Below are positions 10,473 through 22,496 of a stretch of 64,000 nucleotides of DNA, piece by piece. Source of the DNA: Papaver somniferum (Eukaryota; Streptophyta; Magnoliopsida; Ranunculales; Papaveraceae); NCBI RefSeq assembly GCF_003573695.1, contig NC_039360.1:119312336-119376335 (forward strand), in the 5' to 3' direction. Position numbers and translations under genes: made by a program. The notes under the pieces were generated by a model. The model was given only the letters and a program-made list of their open reading frames with translations, was not told the DNA's origin and did no database searches. Numbering within the stretch: the first letter of the stretch is position 1; each line of letters begins with the position of its first letter.

Positions 10473-13064
10473 TGTTGATGGTAGATTTTAGTTCAGGGAA
10501 AAAATTGTAAAACCAAATTTAATGCGTTGACATCCTGCAAAGACTAAAGCCGTTTGATAAGTGATGAGCGCAGAAAACCTCTCCACTTTATTTATTTGAA
10601 GCAATTCAATAAATACACAAAATTCACCCAGAATGGTGCATGCAACATCAATCCCAAATATTCTGTGAATTCTTTAGCATTATTAACTAATGCATGATTT
10701 GCCTAGTATTTCCTGTGTTGTTCCTAGCCGAACTCTCATTATTAGCATGACATAACGACTGAGTGTTCACTCTCAGCAGAGTAACATGAATCTCCAAGTG
10801 CCAATTTTGAGATATGCACAAAATACCCGTACAGGCTGCATCACTCTCTGACGAAGAGAATTTCGAATCGACGCGAAGCAGCTCGATCGAATGTATTTAA
10901 TTTCCCTAAGGGAAATCTGGACTGTCCGTATCAGTCTCAAAAACGATCACGACCATGCAAGTTGGCCGCATGATTTAACCAGCATAGCCGAACCCTAGCA
11001 GGAATATGCAATTACTGTGATGACCACCGGAGGGCTCACTTATGCCCTAGCCGGTCGAATACCACATCACACCCCCCAGCGCGTCAAACGCCAACCCTAA
11101 AATAGGGTGGTCACGCTGCTTTGGAAGAAGCTCGATGAGCGTAGACTGTCCAGGACAGTCTTAAAACCATCACGACCGTCCAACTTTGTCGGCCTGGTTG
11201 GACGGATCAGATCATCCCGTGAGTGATCAGGGAAGTGCTAACACACAAATTGGCAGGCCCACTTCTCCCTCACCCGATCGGATTTCTCATAGCAAAGTCA
11301 CGGAGCAATGAAACGATTGCTCAAACCATGGCAGGTGTGGTGCTTCTAAGGGTCGCGGAAAATTCCGCTAATGTCTTAAATCGATCACGACCATTCAACT
11401 TAGCCAGCCTATTTGGATGGCTTAGATCGCATTTAAGACCATCAGGAAGGTGCACATATGTTCACCATCAGCCCAACATGGGCCCCACATGATCGATCTC
11501 CCCAAAGGAGAAGCATGGCTTGCCAAACCGTTTGGCCGAAATCGCGTGTGCGTAACTGTTCAAAAATGCTAATTAGGGTTTGCGGCAATGTGCATCTGTC
11601 GTAGTTCGATCGCTGCCATCCATCTTCGTCAACCTAAACAGAGGGTGTAGATATACATTCAGGAGGTCCCAAGGATGTCAAAGCGATCATAGGGGGCCCA
11701 CCTTTGCATGTGACCGGCCGGTCTAGGCATATTATGGCACGACGCCTCGAAACGCACGCCCAAAGGGGGCATACCACATGGCTTTTAAATTCTTTGCGGC
11801 AATGAATTTCTGTCACAAATCGATCACGACCACTCATCTTTGCCGGTCAAATTGAGTGGCCTAAATCGAATCCTTGTGAAATCGAGAGGTGTAGACATGC
11901 TTGCCGGCGGGCCGTCTCCACACACGCCTGGTCGCCCTCTCCAAAAATTAGCGCCACGCTAGGATTCGATCAAAGCCAGAGAGGGGATGTTTGCGCACCT
12001 CTAAAAATCCTAAAATCCATCCACGGCAGCAAATATGTGCCTTAAATCATCTCGTCAGTCCAACTTTTCCATCTTGGTCGGACGGCTTGGATTAAAAATT
12101 AGGCGATCAATAAAACGCCTCAATAATTATCGTCCGCCACTCTGCCACAGAGAGTGATCGACCAGATGGTGGCCCACCGTGCGGCCTCCAAACGATCACT
12201 CGAAGATGGTTGGACGTGTTGCCGTTTTAAGACGCTTAATCCGCGACTTTTTCAGTCAAGCTTTAAAACAATGATGCTTCATATATATCGATTGTTTTGA
12301 GCTGCTTGCTTAAAAGAGATGCATTACATGCATCGAGCATACACGATGTTTCACGAATATCAACTCCTTAAATAACTTAGTTATTTAACCTAATAACACC
12401 ACATGCTATTTCCTGCGGCCGGTCCCACGACTCGACCCACTCATTCGAGACATCAAACATGTCACAAACTGGGGGGATACTTACTGGGGTATTGGTATGG
12501 CGGTTTACAGCGTGCGTGCAATGCGCCATTACGAGAACGTGTCAGGAAAAGGTGGACGATTAACAGTGATGAGGGAAGTGGGCAAAGATGTGATCGTGTG
12601 ACAATCACTATCCATACACGACCCCACTACTCCATCACTTCACCTCCTCCACTTCCTACGAGATGAGGGTTGCGCTCAATGACTTGTATAAATAGGTCCT
12701 TCACCTATTTCCAAACAACACAGAAGAAACCAAGTGTTGTCATCAGTATTCATAAAACACCCAGAACTGATAGCTTTCATTGTGCAAGCCAATTCATCAT
12801 TCTGATACAAGTCACAAACAGCAAACATCTTCATAATCTCAACATCTTCTTCGCTTCCCTCCCTAAGATCAACCCCATCTCCTTCACTTTGTGACCGAAG
12901 CAAGTCTGGAACGGCCATTTCTTGGTTTAGGCCAGAATTGTATAGATCCATCTCTAGAATCAAAAGCACTCCCGTGCAGTGCATTTGTTTAGGGTTTAGA
13001 TTCGTTTCTCATCCGCAAACCCAAATTTAACAAAACCAGTTGAAACAGTTTTCACCCATAAACA
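10473..13064 (+). mobile_element. 5' LTR of element C (Tat/Ogre-like gypsy)
   Basis: A 2592-bp LTR beginning TGTTGATGG and ending ATAAACA. It matches the solo LTR at 3063-5687 over its length and is followed within 2 bp by a PBS and then a gag frame, which fixes it as a 5' LTR on the plus strand. It contains a TATA box at 12687-12696 and the conserved TGTCACAAACTGGGG module near 12460. The flank on its left is CTTAC, but the matching right flank cannot be checked because the 3' LTR is absent from the window. Confidence 0.85.
12687..12696 (+). promoter_or_regulatory. LTR TATA box of element C
   Basis: TATAAATAGG, about 375 bp before the LTR end, in the same context as in the solo LTR at 5309. 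Confidence 0.6.
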
Positions 13065-13066
13065 AC

Positions 13067-13084
13067 TGGCGACCACAGTGGGAG
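13067..13084 (+). other. Primer binding site of element C
   Basis: TGGCGACCACAGTGGGAG sits 2 bp after the LTR end, where a minus-strand primer site is expected. The same 18 bases occur at the equivalent place in element B, which links the two elements to one lineage. The TGG start pairs with a tRNA CCA end; I did not assign the tRNA. Confidence 0.75.
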
Positions 13085-13146
13085 ATTAATCTCTCGGTTG
13101 TGAAGTCAATTTCTTCAAAACCCAATTCAATTTTATCAATTTCAAG

Positions 13147-14013
13147 ATGGTAGAACTTAGGTCTAAATCAGCAATCAATTCCGATGGAACTAGTACTGAC
13201 AACACTCTCGGTGTCAATGTCCCTGTCAGTGGAGCTACCATGATCATTACATCTCGTGGAGCCGCCTCCTCTACCACCAACACCAGCGGAGCGGGAGATA
13301 TTCCAATAGGTGTGACACCTCCTATCGCCAGAGCCAGAGCAGCCGCAAATCCCGACATTTCTTCAAGTGTAACGCCTCTAGTCATCACCAGGACAAAAAC
13401 TTCCACTCCTCCGTCAGGACGAGGGGTTGGAGGAACAAGAGGAGGACAGCCTCCTATTACCATTGTGGATTTGATGGAAAGGAAGGAAGTTCTTGCTAGG
13501 GCTCAAACGGATATGGCTGCAACTCAGACGGAGGTACTCACTTTTGTCAAAACTCTAACCGAGCGATTTCCACAAGAGTCACAACAACCCCTGGAGCCAA
13601 CAAGGGACGCATTCAATACACCCGGAGCAGGCACTTCAACGACGCAGACCTACATAGGTGAAGAAGCTCGTGTTTCTCCTGAACATCCGAGGGAAAGGGA
13701 CCAGCCATCCAACTTCATTACGCGTGAAGACCTGGAGCGATTCCTTCAAAATCGGGGGAAATAAAATCCAATGGACATGCACCAGCATCAACCTCCGTAC
13801 CCTCAAGACGTGCAACGGATTCCCCTTCCAAGAGGATACGCCTCTCCTCAGTTCTCCCTTTATGATGGTACTGGTAACGCTCGTGAACATATGTCTCGAT
13901 TTTTGGAATCTTTGGGGGAACATGAATATAATCATGTTCTTCGCCTGAAAGAATTCTCAAAGTCACATATTGGAAGAGCGTACACCTGGTACAACAACAT
14001 CGCACCTAACAGC
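13147..14013 (+). pseudogene. gag: Gypsy gag of element C, N-terminal part, interrupted
   Basis: Codes for the capsid precursor of a Ty3/gypsy element. The frame opens at ATG 13147 (MVELRS..), close behind the PBS. It has a low-complexity Ser/Thr/Gly N-terminus, a helical ..MAATQTEV.. segment and then ..NFITREDLERFLQNRGK. An in-frame TAA at 13762-13764 interrupts it. The same frame resumes with QHQPPYP..RIPLPRGY and the gag-core signature LYDGTGNAREH..GRAYTWYNNIAP, up to 14013, where an LTR element is inserted. The gag of element B has the same order without this stop, so the stop is a mutation of this copy. The rest of the domain continues at 16330. Confidence 0.85.
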
Positions 14014-14435
14014 TGGTATGACACAAGCGGAAGCAAATACAAAAGTAACATAACAAGGAGAATCCACTCCCAAAACGTAACACTCACTCCAATCTAGGAT
14101 CTACGATAATCTCTAATCCAAGAGTTAAAACGATAAACAATGGCATAAACCAACAACTTAATCAATAATTCATTAATCTGATAAGCGAGCTCGCAAGCTA
14201 AATTACAATGATAATGAAATAAGCTATTTATAGCATCAAACATAAAACCTAGAAATCTAGGACATTCCTAAATTAGCCTAGGAGAATACATTATTCTCAT
14301 AAAACATGATAAATCAAAGAAAACAACTACTTATCCTAATAAATATCGATAAATATCATACCATAACTAACAGATATCTAAGATATTAGCCATATCTTAA
14401 AATGCACGTGCATCCCAAGGATATGTCCCATATCA
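14014..14435 (-). repeat. 3' LTR of the nested protease element
   Basis: 422 bp; pairs with 15908-16329. Just inside it (14436-14452) the minus strand reads AGTAGGGGAGCC, a plausible polypurine tract directly before the LTR. Confidence 0.88.
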
Positions 14436-14756
14436 GGCTCCCCTACTTCAACAAAACTCGTCTCGAGTTTATATAGAAAATGACAAATCGAAGAAAGAAA
14501 TTTGGAACTTCCACTAGTTATACAACTTGACCTTGAATTATGCATCGGAATGACTAACCGTTCGGAACACGATTTGGAATTCAAATAGGAAATGGACGCT
14601 TGATCCGCATGTTGCTTGGTGTATGGCGTCGGATGTATAAACCCCCCTAAATAGGATGGCTGCAATTCACAATATTTAAGAAATGGATCATAATGATAGG
14701 GAACAGATAAACTAACATTTTGTTTCCATGGCTTCTCAGCAGAAACTAACATGCCG

Positions 14757-15377
14757 TCATGGAGAGACATTCATCTCGACTAATTTTGGAACCAACATAC
14801 ACTCTCCAAATGCATCCCCTTGTAAACCTTTGCTAACAGTTGGTTGACTTCCTTTCTTTGTCTGCTCTTGCAAATCCATTTTGTTAACTGCTGGGTATAT
14901 GGTCTTGCGCCTTGCGTCTTCCTCTCCTTCGGAAGGTCTAAGTCCGGGTATAAGAATTACCTTGGTCTTCCCCCACACAAACTCATAAACACCGTCTCGG
15001 TGTCTACTAATTGCACCAACATCATATAACCACGGTCTACCCAACACAATGTCGCATATATTCATGTCAACCACTTCATGGAAATTTGAGTTAGAATAAC
15101 ACTTACTGAATGCCAACGAGAATCTACAACCAACGATACGAGTAATTGTTCCTCCGTTGTTGACCCACTCTATCTGATCGGCTTTAGGGTACCAATCTAT
15201 TTCGAGATTCAAACGCTCTGCCATTTTTGTCGACACCAAATTCTCTTCGCAGCTGTCATCGATCATAAAATGACATATCCTCCCATTAACCGTTCCAACA
15301 AACTTGGCCAGATTAACCTTAAATTGTCCCATAACACTCCTGTATGTTGTCTGCAACTGGATGCAACTGGACTCCAA
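14757..15377 (-). CDS. Retropepsin-like protein of the nested element
   Basis: A 206-residue frame related to gypsy aspartic proteases. The N-terminal third contains GRICHFMIDDS..ENLVS, the position of the catalytic Asp-Ser/Thr-Gly loop. The middle has the conserved C-terminal protease block CDIVLGRPWLYD, followed by a chromovirus-like ..VYEFVWGKTKVILIPG.. segment. The catalytic triplet reads Asp-Asp-Ser instead of Asp-Ser/Thr-Gly, so the enzyme is probably inactive or altered. The C-terminal 50 residues are charged and do not lead into a reverse transcriptase. It is the only coding region of its element and lies between its two LTRs. The start at 15377 is simply the first ATG; the true start could be further upstream. 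Confidence 0.75.
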   Translation of the reverse strand: MESSCIQLQTTYRSVMGQFKVNLAKFVGTVNGRICHFMIDDSCEENLVSTKMAERLNLEIDWYPKADQIEWVNNGGTITRIVGCRFSLAFSKCYSNSNFHEVVDMNICDIVLGRPWLYDVGAISRHRDGVYEFVWGKTKVILIPGLRPSEGEEDARRKTIYPAVNKMDLQEQTKKGSQPTVSKGLQGDAFGECMLVPKLVEMNVSP

Positions 15378-15888
15378 ATGCTTGAAGTAGAGATTCTTGA
15401 CAAAATGGGACCCGACTAACGAACTATTTCAAAAAAAACTTAGGTTGGAACAACCTAGTAGATACTAGTAATTAATGTTGCTCAAAGTCCATACAGGAAC
15501 TGGATACGCCAATATCAAAATGGAATAAGCTTAATGGGCTGGGCTTTCTAACCCGAAATTGTTTTTAACTTCAACGCTCACACAACAGATCTTCACAATT
15601 TCGTTCAGTAAGAACAACTGAATCTAGGGCTAACAATGCACAAAACAGATAATTTTCACGGCAGTGAACTGCTCCTTTTTTTTTTGGAATATCAAAAGAG
15701 ACTGGAGAACTACAAAGGTGCAGTAAAAAGACTTACCAACGCAAGGTGGTGGCTGATGATATAAGAACAGAGATCTCACTTCTTCTATTTTTTCTTTTGA
15801 TTTTTCCGATAGATAAAATACCTAGATTTCACAGGACTCCTCAACTGATTCTTCTAGACAAAATCCACAGATGAACATCACAGAAAAA

Positions 15889-15907
15889 CCCTGCTCTGGT
15901 AACCACC
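15889..15907 (-). other. Primer binding site of the nested element
   Basis: The minus strand reads GGTGGTTACCAGAGCAGGG directly after the LTR at 15908. It resembles the common TGGTATCAGAGC site for initiator-methionine tRNA, with differences. This position fixes the minus orientation. Confidence 0.5.
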
Positions 15908-16329
15908 TGGTATGGCACAAGCAGAAGCAAATAGAAAAGTAACATAACAAGGAGAATCCACTCCCAAAACGTAACACTTACTCCAATCCAGGAGCTACGA
16001 TAATCTCTAATCCACGAGTTAAAACGATAAACAATGGCATAAACCAACAACTTAATCAATAATTCATTAATTTGATAAGCGAGCTCGCAAGCTAAATTAC
16101 AATGATAATGAAATAAGCTATTTATAGCATCAAACATAAAACCTAGAAATCCAGAACATTCCTAAATTAGCCTAGGAGAATACATTATTCTCATAAAACA
16201 TGATACACCAAAGAAAATAACTAATTATCCTAATAAATATCGATAAATATCATACCATAACTAACGGATATCTAAGATATTAGCCATATCTTAAAATGCA
16301 CGTGCATCCCAAGGATATGTCCCATATCA
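15908..16329 (-). repeat. 5' LTR of the nested protease element
   Basis: 422 bp; about 2-3 percent different from its partner by eye. On the minus strand it begins TGATATGGG and ends ATACCA. Confidence 0.88.
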
Positions 16330-16939
16330 ACATCATATACAATTGGGGTGAGATGGTCAGTGCCTTCTACAGGAAGTATTTCTTCGTGTCTGAACAGATC
16401 ACCTTTTCAGACTTGGGGAAAATCTTTCAACGAAACAACGAGCATGCAAACGACTTCGTTAAGAGATTCAGGATTCAGGCGTTGGATTGTCATGATCTGA
16501 ATGTCACTGAACGCCAGTTGGTGGAGTTATTCATTAAGGGAATTGTGCCCATATACCGTGCTTTGTTAGAGAATCTGGGCTTTCAAACATTTTCTGAACT
16601 CCATGAAGCCGCTAAGCGTTCAGCCACAACGGCCCCGACATTGTTGGAAAGAATCAGAATTGTTCGAAACGAAGATACACGTGAGAGTCGAGGAAGCAGG
16701 CATCTCATCAGCAAGCAATATAACACTGGGCCTTCTGTGAGCGTGGTAGGAGAAGGAGGAAAAAGGAAAGCTTCAACAACAGAACAACAACCCAAGCGTG
16801 CGGCTCCAGTGCAGACAAATTCATCTCGAAAGGGGACGGGCAAGACTCATGTACAAGAAGCTGGAGATACAGTTCCGTACTTCCCATTTCCCATGAATGA
16901 AGTCATATAACTCTTGGAGGCATGGATTCAAGATAACGT
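16330..16939 (+). pseudogene. gag: Gypsy gag of element C, C-terminal part
   Basis: Continues the gag split at 14013. It encodes ..WGEMVSAFYRKYFFVSEQITFSDL, then ..NDFVKRFRIQALDC, RQLVELFIKGI and LHEAAKRSATTAPTLLER, the usual order of the gypsy gag core. A basic, low-complexity tail follows. A TAA at 16908-16910 stands where the element B copy has a Glu codon, so it is a second nonsense change. The same frame goes on with ..LLEAW until the element B LTR begins at 16940. No zinc-knuckle, protease or pol of element C follows anywhere in the window. Confidence 0.85.
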
Positions 16940-19267
16940 TGTGGATGGGGAAAAACGATTTGCTGGTTTTAAGGAATTGAGGATACGACCGTACGGAGGA
17001 GACTCCTCGAACCGAGCGAAATGTTAAACCTCACACAGATGCACCGCTGCAAAGGGGGTGCTTTAGATTCGAGAGATCAATCTGTAGTACTCCGGCCTAA
17101 ATCAAGACAATGACCGTTCCAGAGTAAATTCGGTCACAAGAGAGGATGAGTTGATCTGTAGGAGGGAAGCTGAGAAATGCGTGGAATCAATGGTAATCAA
17201 AGATTGTGGGTGTGTGAATTCTGAATATGATAAGATCTGAATAATTGAAATTGCTTAATTGATGAGTTGATGATCTCGTGTTGTCAGTTTGACGTGAGAT
17301 TAATGATACTGATGATGATTCAATCATGATTCAGAGACTTATTTATATTGCTGGAATTTTAGACACCATGATCCCATGAAGTGTGACAGTTGATGGAATC
17401 AAGGAGTGGGAAAGTCGAGATCGTGTTTGAAACCAGTTGCTCAGCATGTGGAGACTTGGTCGATTTTCCACCTACTACCTCGTGAATTCCTTCAACTGAC
17501 TGCACGACTTGCTCGCATTCCATCGTTTGTTTGAACACACGTGTCGTAGACCTCCAGACCAAAACCCTAAGTGATATCCCCCAAGTGACACGATTGACGT
17601 CTCGTGGTTTGTTAGTCAATTGATGACTTCGTGGTTTGATGGGACGATGAGTCCATGTAGATGTTGAGTGTCGAACATGATGTTCTGAAACTCATGAATT
17701 GAACATGTCATGAGACAGAGGTATAATTCTTAAGATGAAATGAGCAAGTATTGCTCATTCGATGGATCGTTGAATATTGATTGTTGAAAAAATATTCCTT
17801 GGTTTGAGCAAGTATTTATCATCTGAGAAAGTGTTGCTCATGTGATGAATTGTTGAATATTTGATCGTCTGAGCATGTGTTGCTCATCTGATGGATTATT
17901 GGCAGCGTACCAAAAATATTAATTAGAATACTGGTCGTTAAACCGAGCATAATTTATAAAATTAATGACCATGAGGTCGTAAAATTATTAAGGTTGGAAT
18001 CTGGAATGATGATCCTTGGATTCAGAAACCCTAATTTGATCAATTGTTGATCAATTCATGGTTCGTCAGAAGTTTAACCATAGGACGAATGAGGGAGCGA
18101 CTATATGGGACCGTGGATCAACCATGTAGTGTCCATGTGCTCATGTGAGCAAATACGAAGAACTCTGAAGAGTTGACGATTTGTTGGTGGAAGAATGATT
18201 AAATGCTGGCTTAATCATTTATTCAAAAATGCTCGTCTGAGCCTTAGGTGAGAAAACCTAATAAATTATGACGAGGCGAGGGACCGACCATGGAGTCATG
18301 AAACCGGCCCTGTGTTGTCACATGACCGCCTGACGATCACTTCATGAAAATCCAAAGTGTTTGGAAGAGTTTTGGACCTAATACGAGCAATTGTGCAAAT
18401 TAGGTCAAAACTGTGAAAATTGATGGGACCGGCTTCCGTGAGACAAAGAGCCAATCTTGGTCGGTCAAGATAGCGTGCTCGTGTCCCCAAGGCATCCACG
18501 TCTCAGTCCTGAGAATTTTGATATTTTCTGGCGTGCAATTGAGCATTCATTCGAGAAAATATGCCAAAATTAGGGTTTCGACGAAACTGAGGAAAACACC
18601 ATGAGATGATGAAAAATAATTATAAAATAAGGAATGAGGAGGCGTGGGACCTCCGTGGTCAAGGCATGGTCGGCCGGTCGTGACCACGGTCTCGTGGTGC
18701 CTTTTCCTTAATTTTATAATATTTTGATGATTTTATGAGAAATTCATGAATTTTGAGAAATTTGATGAATTTAGGGAGTTTCCATGAATTGAAGGAGTTT
18801 TCATGAGTTCATGGAAGCAAAATATTAAAATAAAAAAAACACGGGCGTGTGGGACCATGGAGGCATGGCCGTCCGACTATGGACCGGTCCTACGAGTTTT
18901 TCATAATTTTTTAATATTTTTAGGTATTTTTGATGATTTGAGGGAATTTTTCCTAATTTGAGAGAAATACCATAAAATCAAGGAATTTGATGAATTCAAG
19001 GAAAAATAGGATAAATAATAATAAAATAATAAAGCAAAGGGCGTGTGGGACCGACTAGGGAATGGCCGGCAGGCTAGTGGCCCGGTCCCACAAGTTTTCA
19101 TTATTTTATTTTATTTTATTATTATATGATGATTTGTGCAAAAAATACCATGAAATCAAGGAGTTTTTTCATGAAATTAGAGAAAAAATAATGATAATAA
19201 TAAAATAATAAGGAACCGTGAGGTGTCGGGCCGGCTGGGACCAAGGCATGGCCGGTTGGCCAATGGT
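16940..19267 (-). repeat. 3' LTR of element B, distal segment (split by Y)
   Basis: Matches 50508 to about 52857 with a few percent differences. It contains a minus-strand TATA box (17340-17348), the conserved CGTGTCACTTGGGGGATA module near 17560-17600 and the 190-bp GGGACC modules. The match resumes at 40910 after the Y insertion. Confidence 0.88.
18240..19267. repeat. Roughly 190-bp modules with GTGGGACC..GGTCCCAC hairpins
   Basis: Four to five diverged units, each with a GC-rich island in AT-rich spacer: near 18265, 18645, 18845, 19040 and 19220, with more after the Y insertion at about 41070. In the 19040 unit, TGTGGGACCG (19044-19053) is perfectly complementary to CGGTCCCACA (19083-19092) around a GGCCGGC-like loop. 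The same array occurs in the other LTR at about 51860-53060. Confidence 0.65.
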
Positions 19268-20763
19268 TAATTAATGATTTTTTCGTGGGTTATAGTAATG
19301 AGGTTCAAACTCTCGGACTTGTGAAGATTAAATTTAAAGATTTAATAAAATTATATACAAAATTATTAACAATGGGTGCGAGAGGTAACCAAGACACTAG
19401 ATTCCACTATTATGCAAAATTGAATGATAAATATTTCAAAACCCTATTCAATTCTTAAGTCCTCTTTTATCTTTAATTCACTATCAATCATACAGATTCT
19501 CAAACATTATTTGTAAACCTTAAGCATAGATTATCAAGAGATTAAACCAAGCATAACCTATCAAACTGAATAACAAATAATTAAGACAATCATTCAAACA
19601 ATTTAAAACTCTGCAAAAGCAGCGATTAGGTGAATTATATAATTAAATGAAATAGTTACCCATTTATGTTGCGTGAATAGCTTCCTCCATTGCCTTGGTT
19701 ACGAGGGAATTAGCTCATCATAGTATAAATGCTCTCAAAATAATTTATTATGGCTCAAAAATGGTTTACAAATGATGAGAAGAAGAGAAAATGGTGTAAA
19801 CAGCTAATGTGCGACCCACATGAAGCGTCACACAAGAACGATACATATGAAATGTTGTAGTCTTTGGGAAACTACGACCCACAATCCACTGTCGCTGTCA
19901 CTGTTGAAGAACGACAGTCTCTTACAGTCTATTGTTCTTCGTGTTCATCTTCATGCAGCAGCAGAAACGGAGTTTTGTTAAAATCTGATTTCGTCTTCTC
20001 TAGCTCTCCCTAGATCCCAAAACTCTCGACACCTTTCCCAAACTGTTTTGCCTTGTATTTATAGTGAATTGGAGCCAAAAATCCGACCATTGATTGCATA
20101 TATTCTCCATTTAATCCAAATATTCTCGGCTGCCAATAATAACTAAAATTTCCATTTTTAATCCCATGCACGCGTTAACTTTGATCCTGCACGCTCCCAA
20201 ATGTCTTCTCTACGCCTCAACACTCTTCCAACGCTAGTAGGACTCTTCCATGCATACAAGAACTCCATTTTTTCTCGTGTTACAGAGCACGTGCTCTGTT
20301 TTGGGCTCAAGGATCATCACGCGTTTTCCAGCCACTTCTGATCGAACCCACTGCCCATAATGTGTTCCTCATGCCATATCACATCTTCCTGCCAAGTTTG
20401 AGCGATTGAATCTCCCTAAAACACCTTCATTTTGTTGATTGAAACTCTAACAGTTGAGAACTTCATTTCCCGCCAAAACAAAAAGTTTTTGAATTTAAAG
20501 AGATGAAGTGCCCCTAATCGTCTGTGGAGTGTAAATAGAAAATGCCCAACGGAGGTGCCCCTTAGTAATTGGGTTGCCCCTTAACCAAAATGAGAGTCCG
20601 AATAACAAATGTCCTCCAGGGATGCCCCGCATAATTTTTCGAGCAGATCTTTCCAAAAATGTTTATTTGCTAAAAATACATAAAAACACAATATTAGTAC
20701 AAAAATTAGAGTCCCAACAGTACGGACATTGAGGACAAATTAGACAAAAAAATGTGTCTATCA
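19268..20763 (-). repeat. Y LTR copy 1, full length (3' end of the array)
   Basis: 1496 bp, from TAATTAATGATT (TG mutated to TA) to GTCTATCA. A minus-strand TATA box lies at 20056-20064. It directly follows the left target duplication. Confidence 0.88.
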
Positions 20764-21918
20764 AATACCCCCAAACTTATTATTTGCTAGTCCTCGAGCA
20801 AATCTAATCTAAAATAAAATGACTACACTTAGCACGTGCAGTAAGCCGTTAAACCACTAGGTGGCCCTAGTGGCGGAGGGTTGTCTACCAGAGGTGTACC
20901 CACAAAACCTTTACTCCAGACCCTAGCTATATACAACGAACCTTGGAAGGCACTAAAGAATCTCCTTGGTTAGCTTACAATCACTGACTACAGGAGGAAG
21001 TACCCTGATGCGAAATTCCAATTGTTGTACACGAGTTTACACTCAAGCATACTAAAATTCATATAAAGTGATAGAGATCTACTCAGATAGTTGCACTATG
21101 GACATCATATTCGGAGTCAAACTAATCATATGGATAGAAAAAGGAGATGGAAATACAAAAATGTAGATGGTTTTGATGTTAACCAAATGATCGACGTTTC
21201 ACATATCTGTCTGAAGGCCACTGCCAGAATGAACCTATCCTAATGGACTGAGATACCGGTCTGACTAATATCAACACAACTGGCATATACAAGGGAACCA
21301 GTGGTCAATAACTTAAATCTAGATCAACAAACTGGCAAATACAAGGGAACCAGCAGTTGACTAAACAGAACATTAACCATTTTTTTTTAGCTTAACGGCG
21401 TGAATAGATCTTTTTGATCCAAGCGCATGCTTCTTGTCAGCAGATTACACGATAGTTCCCACGGGTCCTGCATTCCACGCTTGCTTAGGCGACGGAAACA
21501 GGGAGAACACACGCATATTTCTATCCAAGTGTTAATACTTATTCCTATTGGTCTAACTGGTCCGGTCTTTTTTTTTTTTTTTTTTAGTAACTCAGTCATT
21601 CTAATTCACCATAGCAGTGGTAACAACTTGAATCGTGTGCCCCACCTAATCACTTAGAGAAACATAGTTTAAAATGAAAAAATAAAATGAAAAAAAGAAA
21701 TGAAAAGGACTCAACGAGATATGGTGCAACTATCATGTTATTTCTAACACCTGAGCTCTGTGCTTTTATGAATAGACTCTATAGATGTTTCCATCTAATC
21801 AGATTGGTTCCTCAACTCCTACAACCAAGATGCTTCCATCCACTTAGATTAGTTAGTGTCATCCTGAATACGCATAAATTTCTAGGCTCTGGAGTTTATT
21901 AATTATGAAACTAAAAAG
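20764..21918 (-). repeat. Y 3'-UTR spacer copy 1
   Basis: Starts AATACCCCCAAACTTATT, the complement of the polypurine tract beside the LTR, and ends AACTAAAAAG, where it is fused to an LTR that starts inside its U5 (TTGTGAAG). In the complete unit at 25970 the same spacer instead runs on into the coding region. The small plus-strand open frames in it recur in every copy and are not credible genes. Confidence 0.82.
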
Positions 21919-22496
21919 TTGTGAAGATTAAATTTAAAGATTTAATAAAATTATATACAAAATTATTAACAATGGGTGCGAGAGGTAACCAAGACACTAG
22001 ATTCCACTATTATGCAAAATTGAATGATAAATATTTCAAAACACTATTCAATTCTTAAGTCCTCTTTTATCTTTAATTCACTATCAATCATACAGATTCT
22101 CAAAAATTATTTGTAAACCTTAAGCATAGATTATCAAGAGATTAAACCAAGCATAACCTATCAAACTGAATAACAAATAATTAAGACAATCATTCAAACA
22201 ATTTAAAACTCTGCAAAAGCAGCGATTAGGTGAATTATATAATTAAATGAAATAGTTACCCATTTATGTTGCGTGAATAGCTTCCTCCATTGCCTTGGTT
22301 ACGAGGGAATTAGCTCATCATAGTATAAATGCTCTCAAAATAATTTATTATGGCTCAAAAATGGTTTACAAATGATGAGAAGAAGAGAAAATGGTGTAAA
22401 CAGCTAATGTGCGGCCCACCGGAAGCGCCACACAAGAACGATACATATGAAATTTTGTAGTCTTTGGGAAACTACGACCCACAATCCACTGTCGCT
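21919..22496 (-). repeat. Y LTR copy 2, truncated
   Basis: Begins TTGTGAAG and breaks off at CCACTGTCGCT, joining directly to the interior of the next spacer (CAAGCATACT). About 0.9 kb of LTR and 0.3 kb of spacer are missing; the junction shares only the dinucleotide CT. Confidence 0.85.

Larger units (their letters stand above)
14014..16329 (-). mobile_element. Small protease-only LTR retroelement nested in gag
   Basis: A 2316-bp element with two 422-bp LTRs (14014-14435 and 15908-16329) that are nearly identical, and flanks ACAGC (14009-14013) and ACATC (16330-16334), a 5-bp duplication with one mismatch. On the plus strand the LTRs begin TGGTATG and end CCCATATCA. The internal gene and PBS read on the minus strand. 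It carries one retropepsin-like ORF and no gag, reverse transcriptase or integrase, so it must have been mobilised in trans. It splits the gag of element C, which continues on both sides. Confidence 0.88.

Noticed and set aside
13086..13463. Open minus-strand frame over the gag N-terminus
   Set aside because: Shadow of the gag frame produced by its codon bias; no domain.
17636..17695. ACGATGAGTCC..CTGAAAC in the B LTR as a hammerhead-like motif (also near 51230)
   Set aside because: The CUGAUGA core is altered and I could not pair the required helices; a covariance-model search would settle it.
21687..21902. Recurrent 71-codon frame (also at 23137, 25739, 31435, 34032) as a small conserved gene
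   Set aside because: It lies antisense in the repeated Y 3'-UTR; its recurrence is due to the repeat, and the variants show no sign of coding constraint.
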